Source: Pseudomonas putida (lineage in GTDB: Bacteria > Pseudomonadota > Gammaproteobacteria > Pseudomonadales > Pseudomonadaceae). From it: 64,000 bases of DNA. Position 1 is the stretch's first letter; each line of letters begins with the position of its first letter. Location: assembly GCA_029953615.1 (NCBI GenBank), contig CP124529.1, positions 4,340,501 through 4,404,500 of the forward strand, given 5' to 3'. The notes under the pieces are model-generated. The model did not search any database and was not told where the DNA came from. It was given only the letters and a program-made list of their open reading frames with translations. The position numbers and the translations under genes are program-made. This document shows positions 55,488 through 64,000 of the stretch, in pieces.

Positions 55488-55608
55488 GGGCCGCTTTTCG
55501 CCCCTTCGCGGGCTTGCCCGCTCCCACAGGTAATCGCAGGTTCCGAAGGCTGTGGTGTACCTGTGGGAGCGGGCAAGCCCGCGAAGGGCTGCAACGCAGC
55601 CCCGGCAA
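55488..55608. repeat. REP pair between prpF and prpD
   Basis: CTTCGCGGGCTTGCCCGCTCCCACAGGTA faces its complement, with outer GGGGCCGC and GCAGCCCC ends. Confidence 0.88.
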
Positions 55609-55626
55609 TTCTGAAGGGAGCTGCAT

Positions 55627-57111
55627 ATGAGCGCCAACGTAGACCTCAACGCCCGCCCGGACTACGACCGGGTGCTGCAAACCCTCGCCGATTACGCCCT
55701 CACGTACCGGGTCGAATCCGCCGAAGCCCTGGACACCGCGCGCAACTGCCTGATGGATACCCTCGGCTGTGGCCTGCTGGCCTTGCGCTTCCCCGAATGC
55801 ACCAAGCTGCTCGGCCCCCAGGTGGAAGGCACCGTCGTGCCCAACGGCGCGCGCGTCCCCGGCACCGCCTACCGCCTCGACCCGGTCAAGGCCGCCTGGG
55901 ATATCGGCTGCACGGTGCGCTGGCTGGACTACAACGATACCTGGCTGGCCGCCGAATGGGCCCACCCCTCGGACAACCTCGGCGGCATCCTGGCGGTTGC
56001 CGATCACCTGTCGCAAAAGCGCGTGGCCGCAGGTGAAGCACCGCTGCTGATGCACGATGTGCTCGAAGCCATGGTCATGGCCCATGAGGTCCAGGGCGTG
56101 CTGGCCCTGGAAAACGCCTTCAACCGTGTTGGCCTCGATCACGTGATACTGGTCAAGGTAGCCTCCACGGCCGTGTGTGCCAGGCTGATGGGGGCCAACC
56201 GCGAGCAGATGCTGTCAGCCTTGTCCCACGCCTTCGTCGATGGCCAGGCGCTACGAACCTACCGCCATGCGCCCAATGCCGGCTCGCGCAAATCGTGGGC
56301 CGCCGGTGATGCTTCCAGCCGTGGCGTGCGCCTGGCCGATATTGCCCTGCGTGGCGAAATGGGCGTGCCAGGCGTGCTCACCGCGCCACAGTGGGGGTTC
56401 TACGATGTGCTGTTCAGCCACACCAACAAGGACCTGGCACTCAAACCTTCCGAGCAGCAAGCGCTGCGGGTGCCGCAAGACTTGGGTAGCTACGTGATGG
56501 AAAACGTGCTGTTCAAGGTCAGTTTCCCGGCCGAGTTCCACGCCCAGACCGCCTGCGAGGCCGCAGTAACCCTGCATCCACTGGTGCGTAACCGACTGCA
56601 CGAAATCGACCGTATCGTTATCACCACACAGGAATCGGCGATCCGCATCATTTCCAAGAGCGGCCCGCTGGCCAATGCCGCCGACCGTGACCACTGCCTG
56701 CAGTACATGGTGGCGGTGCCGCTGATTTTCGGGCACCTGGTGGCCGAGCACTACGAAGACGCCTTCCATGCCAACCACCCAAGCATCGACCGCCTGCGCG
56801 AGAAGATGGAGGTGGTAGAGGAACCGCGCTTCAGTCGTGAGTACCTGGAGCCGGACAAGCGCTCAATCGCCAATGCGCTGCAGGTGTTCTTCAAGGATGG
56901 CAGCAGTACCGAGCAGGTGGTGGTGGAATACCCGATCGGGCATCGTCGGCGGCGAGGAGAGGGCATACCGTTGCTGGAGGCCAAGTTCAGGGACAACCTG
57001 GCGACGCGCTTTGCGCGGCAGCGGTGCGGGGAGATTCTTGAGGTGTGCAAGGACCAGCAGAAGCTGGAACAGATGGCGGTGCACAGGTTTGTCGACCTGT
57101 TCGTGATCTGA
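55627..57111 (+). CDS. prpD: 2-methylcitrate dehydratase PrpD
   Basis: A cluster-free MmgE/PrpD-family dehydratase of 494 residues that converts 2-methylcitrate to 2-methylaconitate. The start [25 protein letters not shown], the [25 protein letters not shown] segment and [17 protein letters not shown] are typical. It is redundant with AcnD plus PrpF just upstream. GAAGGGAGCTGCAT precedes the ATG. It ends the operon at a strong terminator. Confidence 0.95.
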   Translation: MSANVDLNARPDYDRVLQTLADYALTYRVESAEALDTARNCLMDTLGCGLLALRFPECTKLLGPQVEGTVVPNGARVPGTAYRLDPVKAAWDIGCTVRWLDYNDTWLAAEWAHPSDNLGGILAVADHLSQKRVAAGEAPLLMHDVLEAMVMAHEVQGVLALENAFNRVGLDHVILVKVASTAVCARLMGANREQMLSALSHAFVDGQALRTYRHAPNAGSRKSWAAGDASSRGVRLADIALRGEMGVPGVLTAPQWGFYDVLFSHTNKDLALKPSEQQALRVPQDLGSYVMENVLFKVSFPAEFHAQTACEAAVTLHPLVRNRLHEIDRIVITTQESAIRIISKSGPLANAADRDHCLQYMVAVPLIFGHLVAEHYEDAFHANHPSIDRLREKMEVVEEPRFSREYLEPDKRSIANALQVFFKDGSSTEQVVVEYPIGHRRRRGEGIPLLEAKFRDNLATRFARQRCGEILEVCKDQQKLEQMAVHRFVDLFVI

Positions 57112-57132
57112 GGCCAGCACAGGTGGAAACAA

Positions 57133-57166
57133 GAAAGCCCCGGCATTTCTGCCGGGGCTTTCCTTT
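57133..57166. terminator. Bidirectional terminator between prpD and acnB
   Basis: AAAGCCCCGGC-ATTTCT-GCCGGGGCTTT, with A-rich left and T-rich right flanks. It serves both convergent genes. Confidence 0.88.
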
Positions 57167-57183
57167 ACATCCTACAACTCAGC

Positions 57184-59793
57184 TTACGCCTGAACCACCG
57201 GGATCTTGGCGTTGGCTGCCGCTTCGCGGAACTCGGCGATCTGGTCGAAGCTCAGGTAGCGGTAAACGTCGGCAGCCATGCTGTCGATGTCCTTCGCGTA
57301 CTGCATGTACTCTTCGACGGTCGGCAGCTTGCCGATGATCGACGCGACAGCAGCCAGCTCGGCCGATGCCAGGTACACGTTGGTGGCGTCGCCCAGACGG
57401 TTCGGGAAGTTACGGGTCGAGGTGGAGACCACGGTCGAACCGGTCTGCACACGTGCCTGGTTACCCATGCACAGCGAGCAGCCTGGCATTTCCATGCGCG
57501 CGCCGGCCTTGCCGTAGATGCCGTAGTAGCCTTCTTCGGTCAGCTGGTGAGCGTCCATCTTGGTTGGCGGAGCCAGCCACAGACGGGTCGGGATACCGCC
57601 CTTGACCTTGTCCAGCAGCTTGCCGGCAGCGCGGAAGTGGCCGATGTTGGTCATGCACGAACCGATGAACACTTCGTCGATCTTCTCGCCCTGTACCGAA
57701 GACAGCAGGCGGGCATCGTCCGGGTCGTTCGGTGCGCAGAGCACAGGCTCTTTCACGTCGGCCAGGTCGATCTCGATGATTTCGGCGTATTCGGCATCGG
57801 CGTCGGCCGACAGCAGCTCAGGCTTGGCCAGCCAGGCTTCCATGGCCTGGGCGCGGCGCTCCAGGGTGCGGGCATCGCCGTAGCCTTCGCCGATCATCCA
57901 GCGCAGCAGGGTGATGTTGGACTGCAGGTACTCGGCGATGGCCTTCTCTGGCAGCTTGATGGTGCAACCGGCAGCGGAACGCTCTGCCGAGGCGTCGGAC
58001 AGCTCGAAGGCTTGCTCGACGGTCAGCTCGTTCAGGCCTTCGATCTCGAGGATGCGGCCGGAGAAGATGTTCTTCTTGCCCTTCTTCTCGACGGTCAGCA
58101 GGCCCTTCTGGATGGCGTAGTAAGGGATGGCGTGGACCAGGTCACGCAGGGTGATGCCTGGCTGCAGTTTGCCCTTGAAGCGCACCAGCACGGATTCCGG
58201 CATGTCCAGCGGCATGACGCCGGTGGCAGCGGCAAAGGCCACCAGGCCGGAGCCGGCCGGGAACGAGATGCCGATCGGGAAGCGGGTGTGCGAGTCACCA
58301 CCGGTACCCACGGTGTCCGGCATCAGCATGCGGTTCAGCCAGCTGTGGATGATGCCGTCGCCCGGGCGCAGCGACACGCCGCCACGGGTGCGGATGAAGT
58401 CTGGCAGGGTGTGGTGGGTGGTGACGTCGATCGGCTTCGGATAGGCCGCGGTGTGGCAGAACGACTGCATCACCAGGTCAGCCGAGAAGCCCAGGCACGC
58501 CAGGTCTTTCAGCTCGTCGCGGGTCATCGGGCCAGTGGTGTCCTGGGAACCGACGGTGGTCATCTTCGGCTCGCAGTAGGCACCTGGGCGCACGCCCTGG
58601 CCTTCCGGCAGGCCGCAGGCACGGCCGACCATTTTCTGCGCCAGGGTGAAGCCCTTGCCCGAATCGGCAGGTTGCTCCGGCTTCTTGAACAGGTCGGAGG
58701 CACCCAGGCCCAGTTCGGCGCGGGCCTTTTCGGTCAGGCCACGGCCGACGATCAGCGGAATACGGCCGCCAGCGCGGACTTCATCCAGCAGCACTTCGGT
58801 TTTCAGCTCGAAGTTGGTGACCAGCTCGTCGCTACCGTGACGGCGCACTTCGCCCTTGAACGGGTAGACGTCGATGACGTCGCCCATGGCCAGGTTGGTG
58901 CAGTCGAATTCGATCGGCAGGGCGCCGGCGTCTTCCATGGTGTTGTAGAAGATCGGGGCGATCTTGGTGCCGAAGCAGAAGCCACCGGCGCGCTTGTTCG
59001 GTACGTACGGGATGTCGTCGCCGAAGAACCACAGCACCGAGTTGGTGGCGGATTTGCGCGAGGAGCCGGTACCGACCACGTCACCGACGTAGGCAACCGG
59101 GTAACCCTTGGCCTTGACGGCTTCGATCTGGGCCAGCGGGCCGACCGAACCAGGCTGCGACGGCTCGATGCCGTCACGGGCCATTTTCAGCATGGCCAGG
59201 GCGTGCAGCGGGATGTCAGGGCGCGACCAGGCGTCCGGGGCAGGGGACAGGTCGTCGGTGTTGGTTTCGCCAGGCACCTTGAACACGGTCAGGGTGTACT
59301 TGTCGGCGATGGCCGGACGCGAGGTGAACCACTCGCCGGCAGCCCACGATTCCAGCACGGCCTTGGCGTGAACGTTGCCGGCCTTGGCCTTTTCGGCCAC
59401 GTCATGGAAGGCATCGAACATCAGCAGGGTGTGCTTGAGCTGTTCGGCCGCGACGGCGCCCAGTTCGGCGTCATCCAGCAGTGCGACCAGCGTTTCGATG
59501 TTGTAGCCGCCCTGCATGGTGCCCAGCAGTTCGGTGGCGTGCTTGCGGTCGATCAGAGGCGACTTGGCTTCGCCCTTGGCGACGGCGGAGAGGAACGCGG
59601 CCTTGACGTAGGCAGCTTCGTCGACCCCTGGCGGTACACGGTGGGTGATCAGGTCTACGAGGAAGGCTTCTTCGCCGGCCGGCGGGTTTTTCAGCAGCTC
59701 GACCAGGCCTGCAGTTTGTTCGGCGTTCAGCGGCTGGGGCACGATGCCCAGGGCGGCACGCTCTTCGATGTGTTTGCGGTAGGCTTCAAGCAC
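57184..59793 (-). CDS. acnB: Bifunctional aconitate hydratase 2 / 2-methylisocitrate dehydratase
   Basis: The main TCA-cycle aconitase, a [4Fe-4S] enzyme of 869 residues that also rehydrates 2-methylaconitate, so it completes the pathway of the prp operon it faces. An N-terminal HEAT-like domain precedes the swivel and catalytic domains. Cluster cysteines are in the [11 protein letters not shown] and CSLCMGNQ segments. The start is GTG at 59793 ([16 protein letters not shown]): AGGGA lies 7 bp upstream, whereas the in-frame ATG at 59808 has no site. A long leader precedes it. Confidence 0.95.
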   Translation of the reverse strand: MLEAYRKHIEERAALGIVPQPLNAEQTAGLVELLKNPPAGEEAFLVDLITHRVPPGVDEAAYVKAAFLSAVAKGEAKSPLIDRKHATELLGTMQGGYNIETLVALLDDAELGAVAAEQLKHTLLMFDAFHDVAEKAKAGNVHAKAVLESWAAGEWFTSRPAIADKYTLTVFKVPGETNTDDLSPAPDAWSRPDIPLHALAMLKMARDGIEPSQPGSVGPLAQIEAVKAKGYPVAYVGDVVGTGSSRKSATNSVLWFFGDDIPYVPNKRAGGFCFGTKIAPIFYNTMEDAGALPIEFDCTNLAMGDVIDVYPFKGEVRRHGSDELVTNFELKTEVLLDEVRAGGRIPLIVGRGLTEKARAELGLGASDLFKKPEQPADSGKGFTLAQKMVGRACGLPEGQGVRPGAYCEPKMTTVGSQDTTGPMTRDELKDLACLGFSADLVMQSFCHTAAYPKPIDVTTHHTLPDFIRTRGGVSLRPGDGIIHSWLNRMLMPDTVGTGGDSHTRFPIGISFPAGSGLVAFAAATGVMPLDMPESVLVRFKGKLQPGITLRDLVHAIPYYAIQKGLLTVEKKGKKNIFSGRILEIEGLNELTVEQAFELSDASAERSAAGCTIKLPEKAIAEYLQSNITLLRWMIGEGYGDARTLERRAQAMEAWLAKPELLSADADAEYAEIIEIDLADVKEPVLCAPNDPDDARLLSSVQGEKIDEVFIGSCMTNIGHFRAAGKLLDKVKGGIPTRLWLAPPTKMDAHQLTEEGYYGIYGKAGARMEMPGCSLCMGNQARVQTGSTVVSTSTRNFPNRLGDATNVYLASAELAAVASIIGKLPTVEEYMQYAKDIDSMAADVYRYLSFDQIAEFREAAANAKIPVVQA

Positions 59794-60080
59794 AGTTATT
59801 TCCCTCATCAGTGGTCCCTAAAGGGGGTCCGGGACGCTCATCCAGCATTCGATGCACCCATGCGCTGCCACGGCTTTGTGGGCCGCCCAGCCAGAGTCGC
59901 AAAGAATCCTTACAGAAGCTGCTTTCAAAGTTTTACGCCAGCAGAACGGGGAGCTGATGAGGGCTGGCACGGGCATGCGAGGGATGCATGGCCCGGGCCA
60001 ACGCCGTTCTACCGGATGAACTGTGCTCGTGACGCTTTGAAAACAGCTTCCAACGGACATTGTTGCCTTTGAAAAGGCCG
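59794..60080 (-). promoter_or_regulatory. Long structured leader of acnB
   Basis: About 285 nt lie between the probable promoter and the acnB GTG, with no gene. Arms GAAGCTGCTTTCAAAG (59915-59930) and CTTTGAAAACAGCTTC (60035-60050) can pair at 15 of 16 positions. Nested between them are AGAACGG (59943-59949) with CCGTTCT (60004-60010), and GGGCATGC with GCATGGCCC (59971-59994). This nesting suggests a folded RNA. Confidence 0.5.
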
Positions 60081-60084
60081 GGTG

Positions 60085-60113
60085 ATTCTACGGCAAAAAA
60101 AGCCCGAAGGTAA
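60085..60113 (-). promoter_or_regulatory. Putative acnB promoter
   Basis: On the - strand TTACCT, 17 bp, TAGAAT. The -10 is good, the -35 is fair. It predicts transcription starting near 60078. Confidence 0.5.
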
Positions 60114-60199
60114 GGCGGCGATGACGACTTTAACGAGTGACCCTGGTTAGACAAAGGGCTAACATGGGCTCGTGTTCCACCGCCAAGCTGTTGTTTTTC

Positions 60200-60667
60200 A
60201 TGTCCAACAAGTCCATCAAGACCCCTTGCGTCGGCCTGTGCTCCACGGTGTACGGAGACACGGTGTGCCGTGGCTGCAAGCGTTTCCACCACGAAGTGAT
60301 CAACTGGAACGGCTACGACGATGCGCAGAAGCGCGCGGTGTGGCTGCGTCTGGAGCAGTTGCTGGTGCAGGTGATGATGGCCAAGCTGGAGGTGTTCGAC
60401 AAAGGCCTGTTGCGCCAGCAACTGGAGCAGCGTTCCATCCGCTTTGTCGAGCAGCAGTCGGAATATTGCTGGGCGTACCAGCTGATAGCCCGCGGGGCAC
60501 GGATGATCCGTGACCTGGAGGCCTACGGCATGGTGCTGCTTCCCGAATTCCGCGACTGGGAGCTGCCGCAACTGCGCGATGCCATCGACCGCGAGTTCTT
60601 CCTGCTTTCAGAAGCGCACTACCAGCGCTATATCGCCCCGTCGTTCCTGCAGCAGGCTTTGGAGTAG
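60200..60667 (+). CDS. DUF1289 family protein
   Basis: A 155-residue cytoplasmic protein. The N-terminal DUF1289 motif holds four cysteines (TPCVGLCSTVYGDTVCRGCKRF, residues about 8-29) that look metal-binding, followed by WNGYDDAQKRAVWLRLEQL. The longer C-terminal part is helical. The biochemical role of DUF1289 is unknown. The start at 60200 (MSNKSIKTPC) fits the family. It is divergent from acnB. Confidence 0.85.
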   Translation: MSNKSIKTPCVGLCSTVYGDTVCRGCKRFHHEVINWNGYDDAQKRAVWLRLEQLLVQVMMAKLEVFDKGLLRQQLEQRSIRFVEQQSEYCWAYQLIARGARMIRDLEAYGMVLLPEFRDWELPQLRDAIDREFFLLSEAHYQRYIAPSFLQQALE

Positions 60668-60739
60668 GCTGTTTCCCACTGATTCCGGTTGGCGCTGCTC
60701 GCGTAGTGTCCGGCGTCTCCACTATTCAGGAAGCGCCCC

Positions 60740-61999
60740 GTGACCGACTACGTCTACCATCCGGAATTCTCCTTTCTGGCCCGCTGCTGGTGGCAGCTGA
60801 CCGATGATCTCCTGCGCCCCGACCAGTGGGACGCCTCAACTGCCAAACTCGCCCCCATGTGGCTGCATCATGGCGGGGCCGGACTTCACAACGACAACTG
60901 GTACCGGTATCTGCGGGCTGAACCGGAAGGCACCGGGCCATTGCGACTGGAGGCAGAGTACTTCACCAGGCCCGGTCATGTTTATGGCGAGCTGTTCTGG
61001 TTTGGTGCCTATGTCTGCGGTTCGGATCGGACCGGGGCAACGTTGCGCTATGAAATGCGGCCTTATGACAGAGACTGGAAACCGCTGAACCGGATCGTCG
61101 ACAGTAACCCAGGGGCGTTGTCAGGCTATGCGGGCATCAAGGACCAGACCGAAGCGGCAGCCGGGCGCCAGCGTTTGACCGACCCGGTGCACCTGTGGAA
61201 TCTGGAAGGCATCAACCATAAGGATTTCCAGCGTGGGGCGCGGTTGTGCAACGTGTTTCTGTTCAATGCCGCCGGGCAACGGGCAAGGCGCTATGCCAGG
61301 CCGGGGGGGTGGCTGATAAACACGCTGGCGGGCCAGCCAGGCCTGATGGCCCTGGAAGTCCTGGACTACGCCCATGAAGCCCGTGAGGTCGCTTGGGGGG
61401 CGGGCCTGCAGCGTGTGGGCAGCCGCTATGTGTTCAAGCCAGAGCACAGTTTCATCGCCTGTGCATGGTGGCGGCCGGATGAGGCGCCAGTCGCCCGGCC
61501 CGGCGAGGCGGATGGTGTGTCAGGGTTGGTTGCAGCACGCTTTGACGAAGGCGTGGAGTGGAACCCGAGGGCAAGGCTGAGCGTGGAGCAGACAGACGCC
61601 TTGGACATGCGTTGGCGCGGCGACGAAACCCGCCCGGCATGCGAGCGTTTCTGGTTTGCCGCCTACGTCGATAACGGGGTGTATGCCTATGAGATCTGGC
61701 CGCTTGACCAACGTGGCCGGCGCCTGAATTTCACCCTGCGCAAACAGCTGGGCTGGACCATGAGCCTCGCATGGCGTTGGGAGGCGGGCCGTGCGGAGGC
61801 GGATTTCCTGTGGCACCTGGATGGGCTGGACCCGGTGGCCTTGCAAGCGGGGGCAACAGTGGCCAACGTGAAACTCAGGCACAGCAGCGGGCGAGTCGTG
61901 AAGCTGGCAGATCGTAGCGAACGCAGGCTGGGTACCGAGACGTTGGGCGCACAAGGTTCGCTGACTGTACAGGTGCTGGAAATGTCAGCCAGGTTCTAG
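60740..61999 (+). CDS. Uncharacterised protein with an internal duplication
   Basis: A 419-residue protein, rich in Trp and Tyr, with no signal peptide or membrane segment. I do not recognise the family. It consists of two diverged copies of one domain (about 6-215 and 230-417). YHPEFSFLARCWW (from residue 6) matches FKPEHSFIACAWW (from 232); ELFWFGAYV (84) matches ERFWFAAYV (302); HLWNLEGI (151) matches FLWHLDGL (356). Each copy looks beta-rich. It could be a carbohydrate-binding or surface protein, but that is only an impression. AGGAAGCGCCCC precedes the start. Confidence 0.8.
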   Translation: MTDYVYHPEFSFLARCWWQLTDDLLRPDQWDASTAKLAPMWLHHGGAGLHNDNWYRYLRAEPEGTGPLRLEAEYFTRPGHVYGELFWFGAYVCGSDRTGATLRYEMRPYDRDWKPLNRIVDSNPGALSGYAGIKDQTEAAAGRQRLTDPVHLWNLEGINHKDFQRGARLCNVFLFNAAGQRARRYARPGGWLINTLAGQPGLMALEVLDYAHEAREVAWGAGLQRVGSRYVFKPEHSFIACAWWRPDEAPVARPGEADGVSGLVAARFDEGVEWNPRARLSVEQTDALDMRWRGDETRPACERFWFAAYVDNGVYAYEIWPLDQRGRRLNFTLRKQLGWTMSLAWRWEAGRAEADFLWHLDGLDPVALQAGATVANVKLRHSSGRVVKLADRSERRLGTETLGAQGSLTVQVLEMSARF

Positions 62000-62006
62000 G
62001 GAAGCA

Positions 62007-62031
62007 CAAGGGCGCTGGTATAGCGCCCTTG
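62007..62031. terminator. Hairpin between convergent genes
   Basis: CAAGGGCGCT-GGTAT-AGCGCCCTTG, a perfect 10-bp stem between the duplicated-domain gene and queD. It has no strong T run. Confidence 0.6.
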
Positions 62032-62038
62032 CCAGGGT

Positions 62039-62395
62039 TCAGTCGCCGCTGTACTCGCAGCCGCTGGTGCAGGTTTCGTGGATCCGCACCTTTGACAGCT
62101 CCGGCATCAGCGGCTTGACCTGGTCCCAGATCCACTTGGCGATCACTTCGCTGGTGGGGTTTTCCAGGCCCGGGATGTCGTTCAGGTAGTTGTGGTCCAG
62201 CTGCTCGTAGATCGGCTTGAAGATCGCCTTGACCTCGGCGAAATCGCGGATCCAGCCGGTGTGCGGGTCGAGCGGGCCGGTCAGGTGCAGGCCGACCTTG
62301 AACGAGTGGCCGTGCAGGCGGCCGCATTTGTGCCCGGCAGGCACGTGTGGCAGGCGGTGGGCCGATTCGAATGTGAATTCCTTGAAGATTTCCAC
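62039..62395 (-). CDS. queD: 6-carboxytetrahydropterin synthase QueD
   Basis: A zinc enzyme of 118 residues that converts dihydroneopterin triphosphate to 6-carboxytetrahydropterin, the second step toward queuosine and other 7-deazapurines. Zinc-binding histidines are in ESAHRLP and RLHGHSF, and the catalytic Cys is in [10 protein letters not shown]. The C-terminal Glu-rich part [12 protein letters not shown] is typical. It is a single gene with a hairpin at its 3' end. Confidence 0.93.
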   Translation of the reverse strand: MEIFKEFTFESAHRLPHVPAGHKCGRLHGHSFKVGLHLTGPLDPHTGWIRDFAEVKAIFKPIYEQLDHNYLNDIPGLENPTSEVIAKWIWDQVKPLMPELSKVRIHETCTSGCEYSGD

Positions 62396-62448
62396 GCTGT
62401 CATAACTCTGTGTGAATCAGTAATGCGCGCAGTCTACCAGCATGGCCG

Positions 62449-63528
62449 CTACAAGGCTTGCAGGCGTTCATGCAACCGCCCGGTGGCAATCAGCTCCAGC
62501 AACTCGTCGCCCAGCCGCTGGCTTTCGGCAATGGCCTTGTACCAGTAGCGTCTACGGCTTGGTGCATCACCCATGAAACGCTTGAAGTCGTTGCGATCGG
62601 GCAGCTTGCCGTAAGGCAGTGCCGCCAAGTACTGCGGCGAGGGCGTCATCAGCAGCGCGTTCTGCAGGCGTGTGGCATCGCCCCTGCGCCAGGGCAGGGC
62701 CTTGTCGAACCAGCCGGGCACGACCCTGTCGGTAAAATGCGGGTACAGCACCAGGTCGTCGCCGCGGTAGGGCAGGTCGAGGTGGTAGTCGAGCAGGCCG
62801 CCGTCGCGGTAGGTGCCTGCACCTGCACCGGGGATATCTTTCACACCTTCCATGACCATAGGGATGGAACCGGAGGCGAGCAGGGCATGGCGCAGGTTGG
62901 CCAGGTCCAGCGGCAGGCAGCGCGAGGGGAAGTCGGTCAGTGCATCGAGCGGCGGCGTGGCGCGGCCGTCGTGCAGGATTATGCGCTCGAAGTGCCGACC
63001 CAGGCGCGAACGGCCGAGCAGGTTGCTGGCGATTACCGAACCCAGGCCGAGGCCCAGGCGGCCACGATGGTCGTGGGCGAGCTGGCCATGGCTTTTCACC
63101 ACCAGGATGTTCAGGCGATAGTGCGGATTGGCCAGCAGCTGGCCGTCGCGGCCTTGCAGCAGTTCATCGAGCATGTGCTGGCAGCTGCGGCTGATTTCCG
63201 CTGGGGTGACGCCCTTGGCGAAATCCTGTTCGGTGTACAGTTCGCCAAGGCGACGGATGCCTGCGACGGGGTCTTCGAGGCAGGCACTGGCGAAGCGCCA
63301 GGCGCCGATCGAGGCGCCGATCAACGCGCGTTGGCGAGGTGCCGACGGCAGCCACTCACCGAACAGCGCCAGGTCCAGGCCCTGAATGCCCAGCGGCTTG
63401 GGTCCGCCCGCCGCACCCGGCAGCACACCGACATCGGCCGCCTGCAGGCCGCGCTCGCGGATCTGCCGCAGGGCACGTTGACCGGCCTTGAAAGTGAGGG
63501 CGGGGTACTTGATGTGAATGGCGCTCAT
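62449..63528 (-). CDS. Patatin-like phospholipase family protein
   Basis: A 359-residue lipid acyl hydrolase-like protein. The nucleophile Ser73 lies in GASIGAW and the catalytic Asp in YRDGGLLDYH. An oxyanion segment GVLPGAAGGPKPLG is at about residues 34-46. It differs from the RssA-like protein at 22392. The role could be membrane lipid turnover; nothing nearby narrows it. The start at 63528 (MSAIHIKYPAL) was chosen over an upstream frame running through non-conserved sequence. Confidence 0.85.
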   Translation of the reverse strand: MSAIHIKYPALTFKAGQRALRQIRERGLQAADVGVLPGAAGGPKPLGIQGLDLALFGEWLPSAPRQRALIGASIGAWRFASACLEDPVAGIRRLGELYTEQDFAKGVTPAEISRSCQHMLDELLQGRDGQLLANPHYRLNILVVKSHGQLAHDHRGRLGLGLGSVIASNLLGRSRLGRHFERIILHDGRATPPLDALTDFPSRCLPLDLANLRHALLASGSIPMVMEGVKDIPGAGAGTYRDGGLLDYHLDLPYRGDDLVLYPHFTDRVVPGWFDKALPWRRGDATRLQNALLMTPSPQYLAALPYGKLPDRNDFKRFMGDAPSRRRYWYKAIAESQRLGDELLELIATGRLHERLQAL

Positions 63529-63642
63529 GGCGGGTCTCTTGGCGGCAGGCGAATCATTGTAAAGGGTTCCAAGCATGCACAGGGCCTGTAGGAGCTGCGC
63601 TATCATGCCGCCAGTTGTTTTCAGGTTGAATTAAGGACCGGT

Positions 63643-63656
63643 GGTTAATCTTAACC
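63643..63656. promoter_or_regulatory. Inverted repeat before the PepSY gene
   Basis: GGTTAA-TC-TTAACC, perfect 6-bp arms, 38 bp before the PepSY start. It could be a regulator site. Confidence 0.4.
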
Positions 63657-63694
63657 CCGTAGACAACTTGCACAGTTCTCAGGAGAGAAGAACG

Positions 63695-64000
63695 ATGAAA
63701 CACATGACTGCCCTGTTCACCGTAGCCGCTGCCCTTGCCCTGGGCGCCCATTCCGCCATCGCCAAGGACGTGCAGCCCGACGAAGTGGTCAAGCTGGTCA
63801 ATGCCAAGACCGTCAAATCGCTGGACGAACTCAAGGCCGCCGCCGTGGCCAAGCACCCCGGCGCCACCGTCACCGACTCGGAACTTGAAGACGAGTACGG
63901 CCGTTATATCTACAAGGTCGAGCTGCGTGACGCGCAGAACGTCGAATGGGACGTGGCGCTGGACGCCAAGACCGGTGAAGTGCTGAAGGACGAGCGGGAC
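63695..64000 (+). CDS. PepSY domain protein, 3' end outside window
   Basis: The first 102 codons of a small secreted protein. A signal peptide (MKHMTALFTVAAALALGAHSAIA) is followed by a PepSY-type domain. That domain starts with DEVVKLVNAKTVKSLDELKAAAVAKHP and ends with YKVELRDAQNVEWDVALDAKTGEVLKDE, the usual end of the fold. Small periplasmic PepSY proteins in pseudomonads are often controlled by two-component systems, whose genes may follow outside the window. AGGAGAG precedes the ATG. Confidence 0.87.
   Translation, partial: MKHMTALFTVAAALALGAHSAIAKDVQPDEVVKLVNAKTVKSLDELKAAAVAKHPGATVTDSELEDEYGRYIYKVELRDAQNVEWDVALDAKTGEVLKDERD

Noticed and set aside
57547..60072. An open frame of 841 codons opposite acnB
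   Set aside because: Antisense shadow of acnB, with no recognisable domain and running through the acnB leader.

Overview
The window looks like chromosomal DNA of a fluorescent pseudomonad of the Pseudomonas putida group. The GC content is high, and REP elements of the P. putida kind (inverted 30-40 bp arms ending in TCCCACAGG or TCCTACAGG) lie in many gaps. Several blocks are typical of the genus: tig-clpP-clpX-lon-hupB-ppiD, the oprI lipoprotein gene, and prpB-prpC-acnD-prpF-prpD next to acnB. I see no prophage, transposase, CRISPR array or plasmid function.

Layout. 1-3250: the end of a GGDEF/EAL protein, an Lrp-type regulator and an ornithine cyclodeaminase gene. 3255-11146: a sigma-54 activator divergent from a six-gene ABC importer operon resembling the rhizobial glycerol importer GlpSTPQUV, with a good -24/-12 promoter and an array of TGTTCA repeats between them. 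11319-13488: folD, four tRNA genes (Arg, His, Leu, His) and a small protein. 13736-22215: the protein quality-control block. 22392-31835: a mixture that includes two lipid or acyl hydrolases, a CHAD protein, a chemotaxis receptor, TatD, a lytic transglycosylase, DoxX and GreB. 31962-35771: a lipoprotein-release-type ABC exporter next to tesA. 36232-44862: L,D-transpeptidase, OprI, DAHP synthase, a PanE-like reductase, CysB, CysH and PabB. 45055-48113: a three-gene set of ATP-grasp ligase, transglutaminase-like membrane protein and retropepsin-like protease. 48443-59793: propionate catabolism (2-methylcitrate cycle) with its GntR regulator, and convergent aconitase B. 60200-64000: a DUF1289 protein, an unrecognised protein with an internal duplication, QueD, a second patatin-like protein and the start of a PepSY protein.

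The most striking feature of the raw sequence is that eight otherwise normal genes are broken by small indels: ocd, lon, a patatin-like gene, doxX, an FtsX-type permease gene, tesA, a universal stress protein gene and the retropepsin-like gene. Each is explained by a net gain of 1 or 2 bases, and removing those bases restores family-length proteins. Sequencing or assembly error is the simplest explanation, but the sequence alone cannot settle it. The genes are therefore listed as frameshifted, with corrected lengths.

The best candidates for under-described biology are the ATP-grasp/7TM/retropepsin set, the catalytically asymmetric ATPase pair of the polyol importer, the REP pairs in every gap of the prp operon, the long and foldable acnB leader, and the 419-residue protein built from two diverged copies of one domain.
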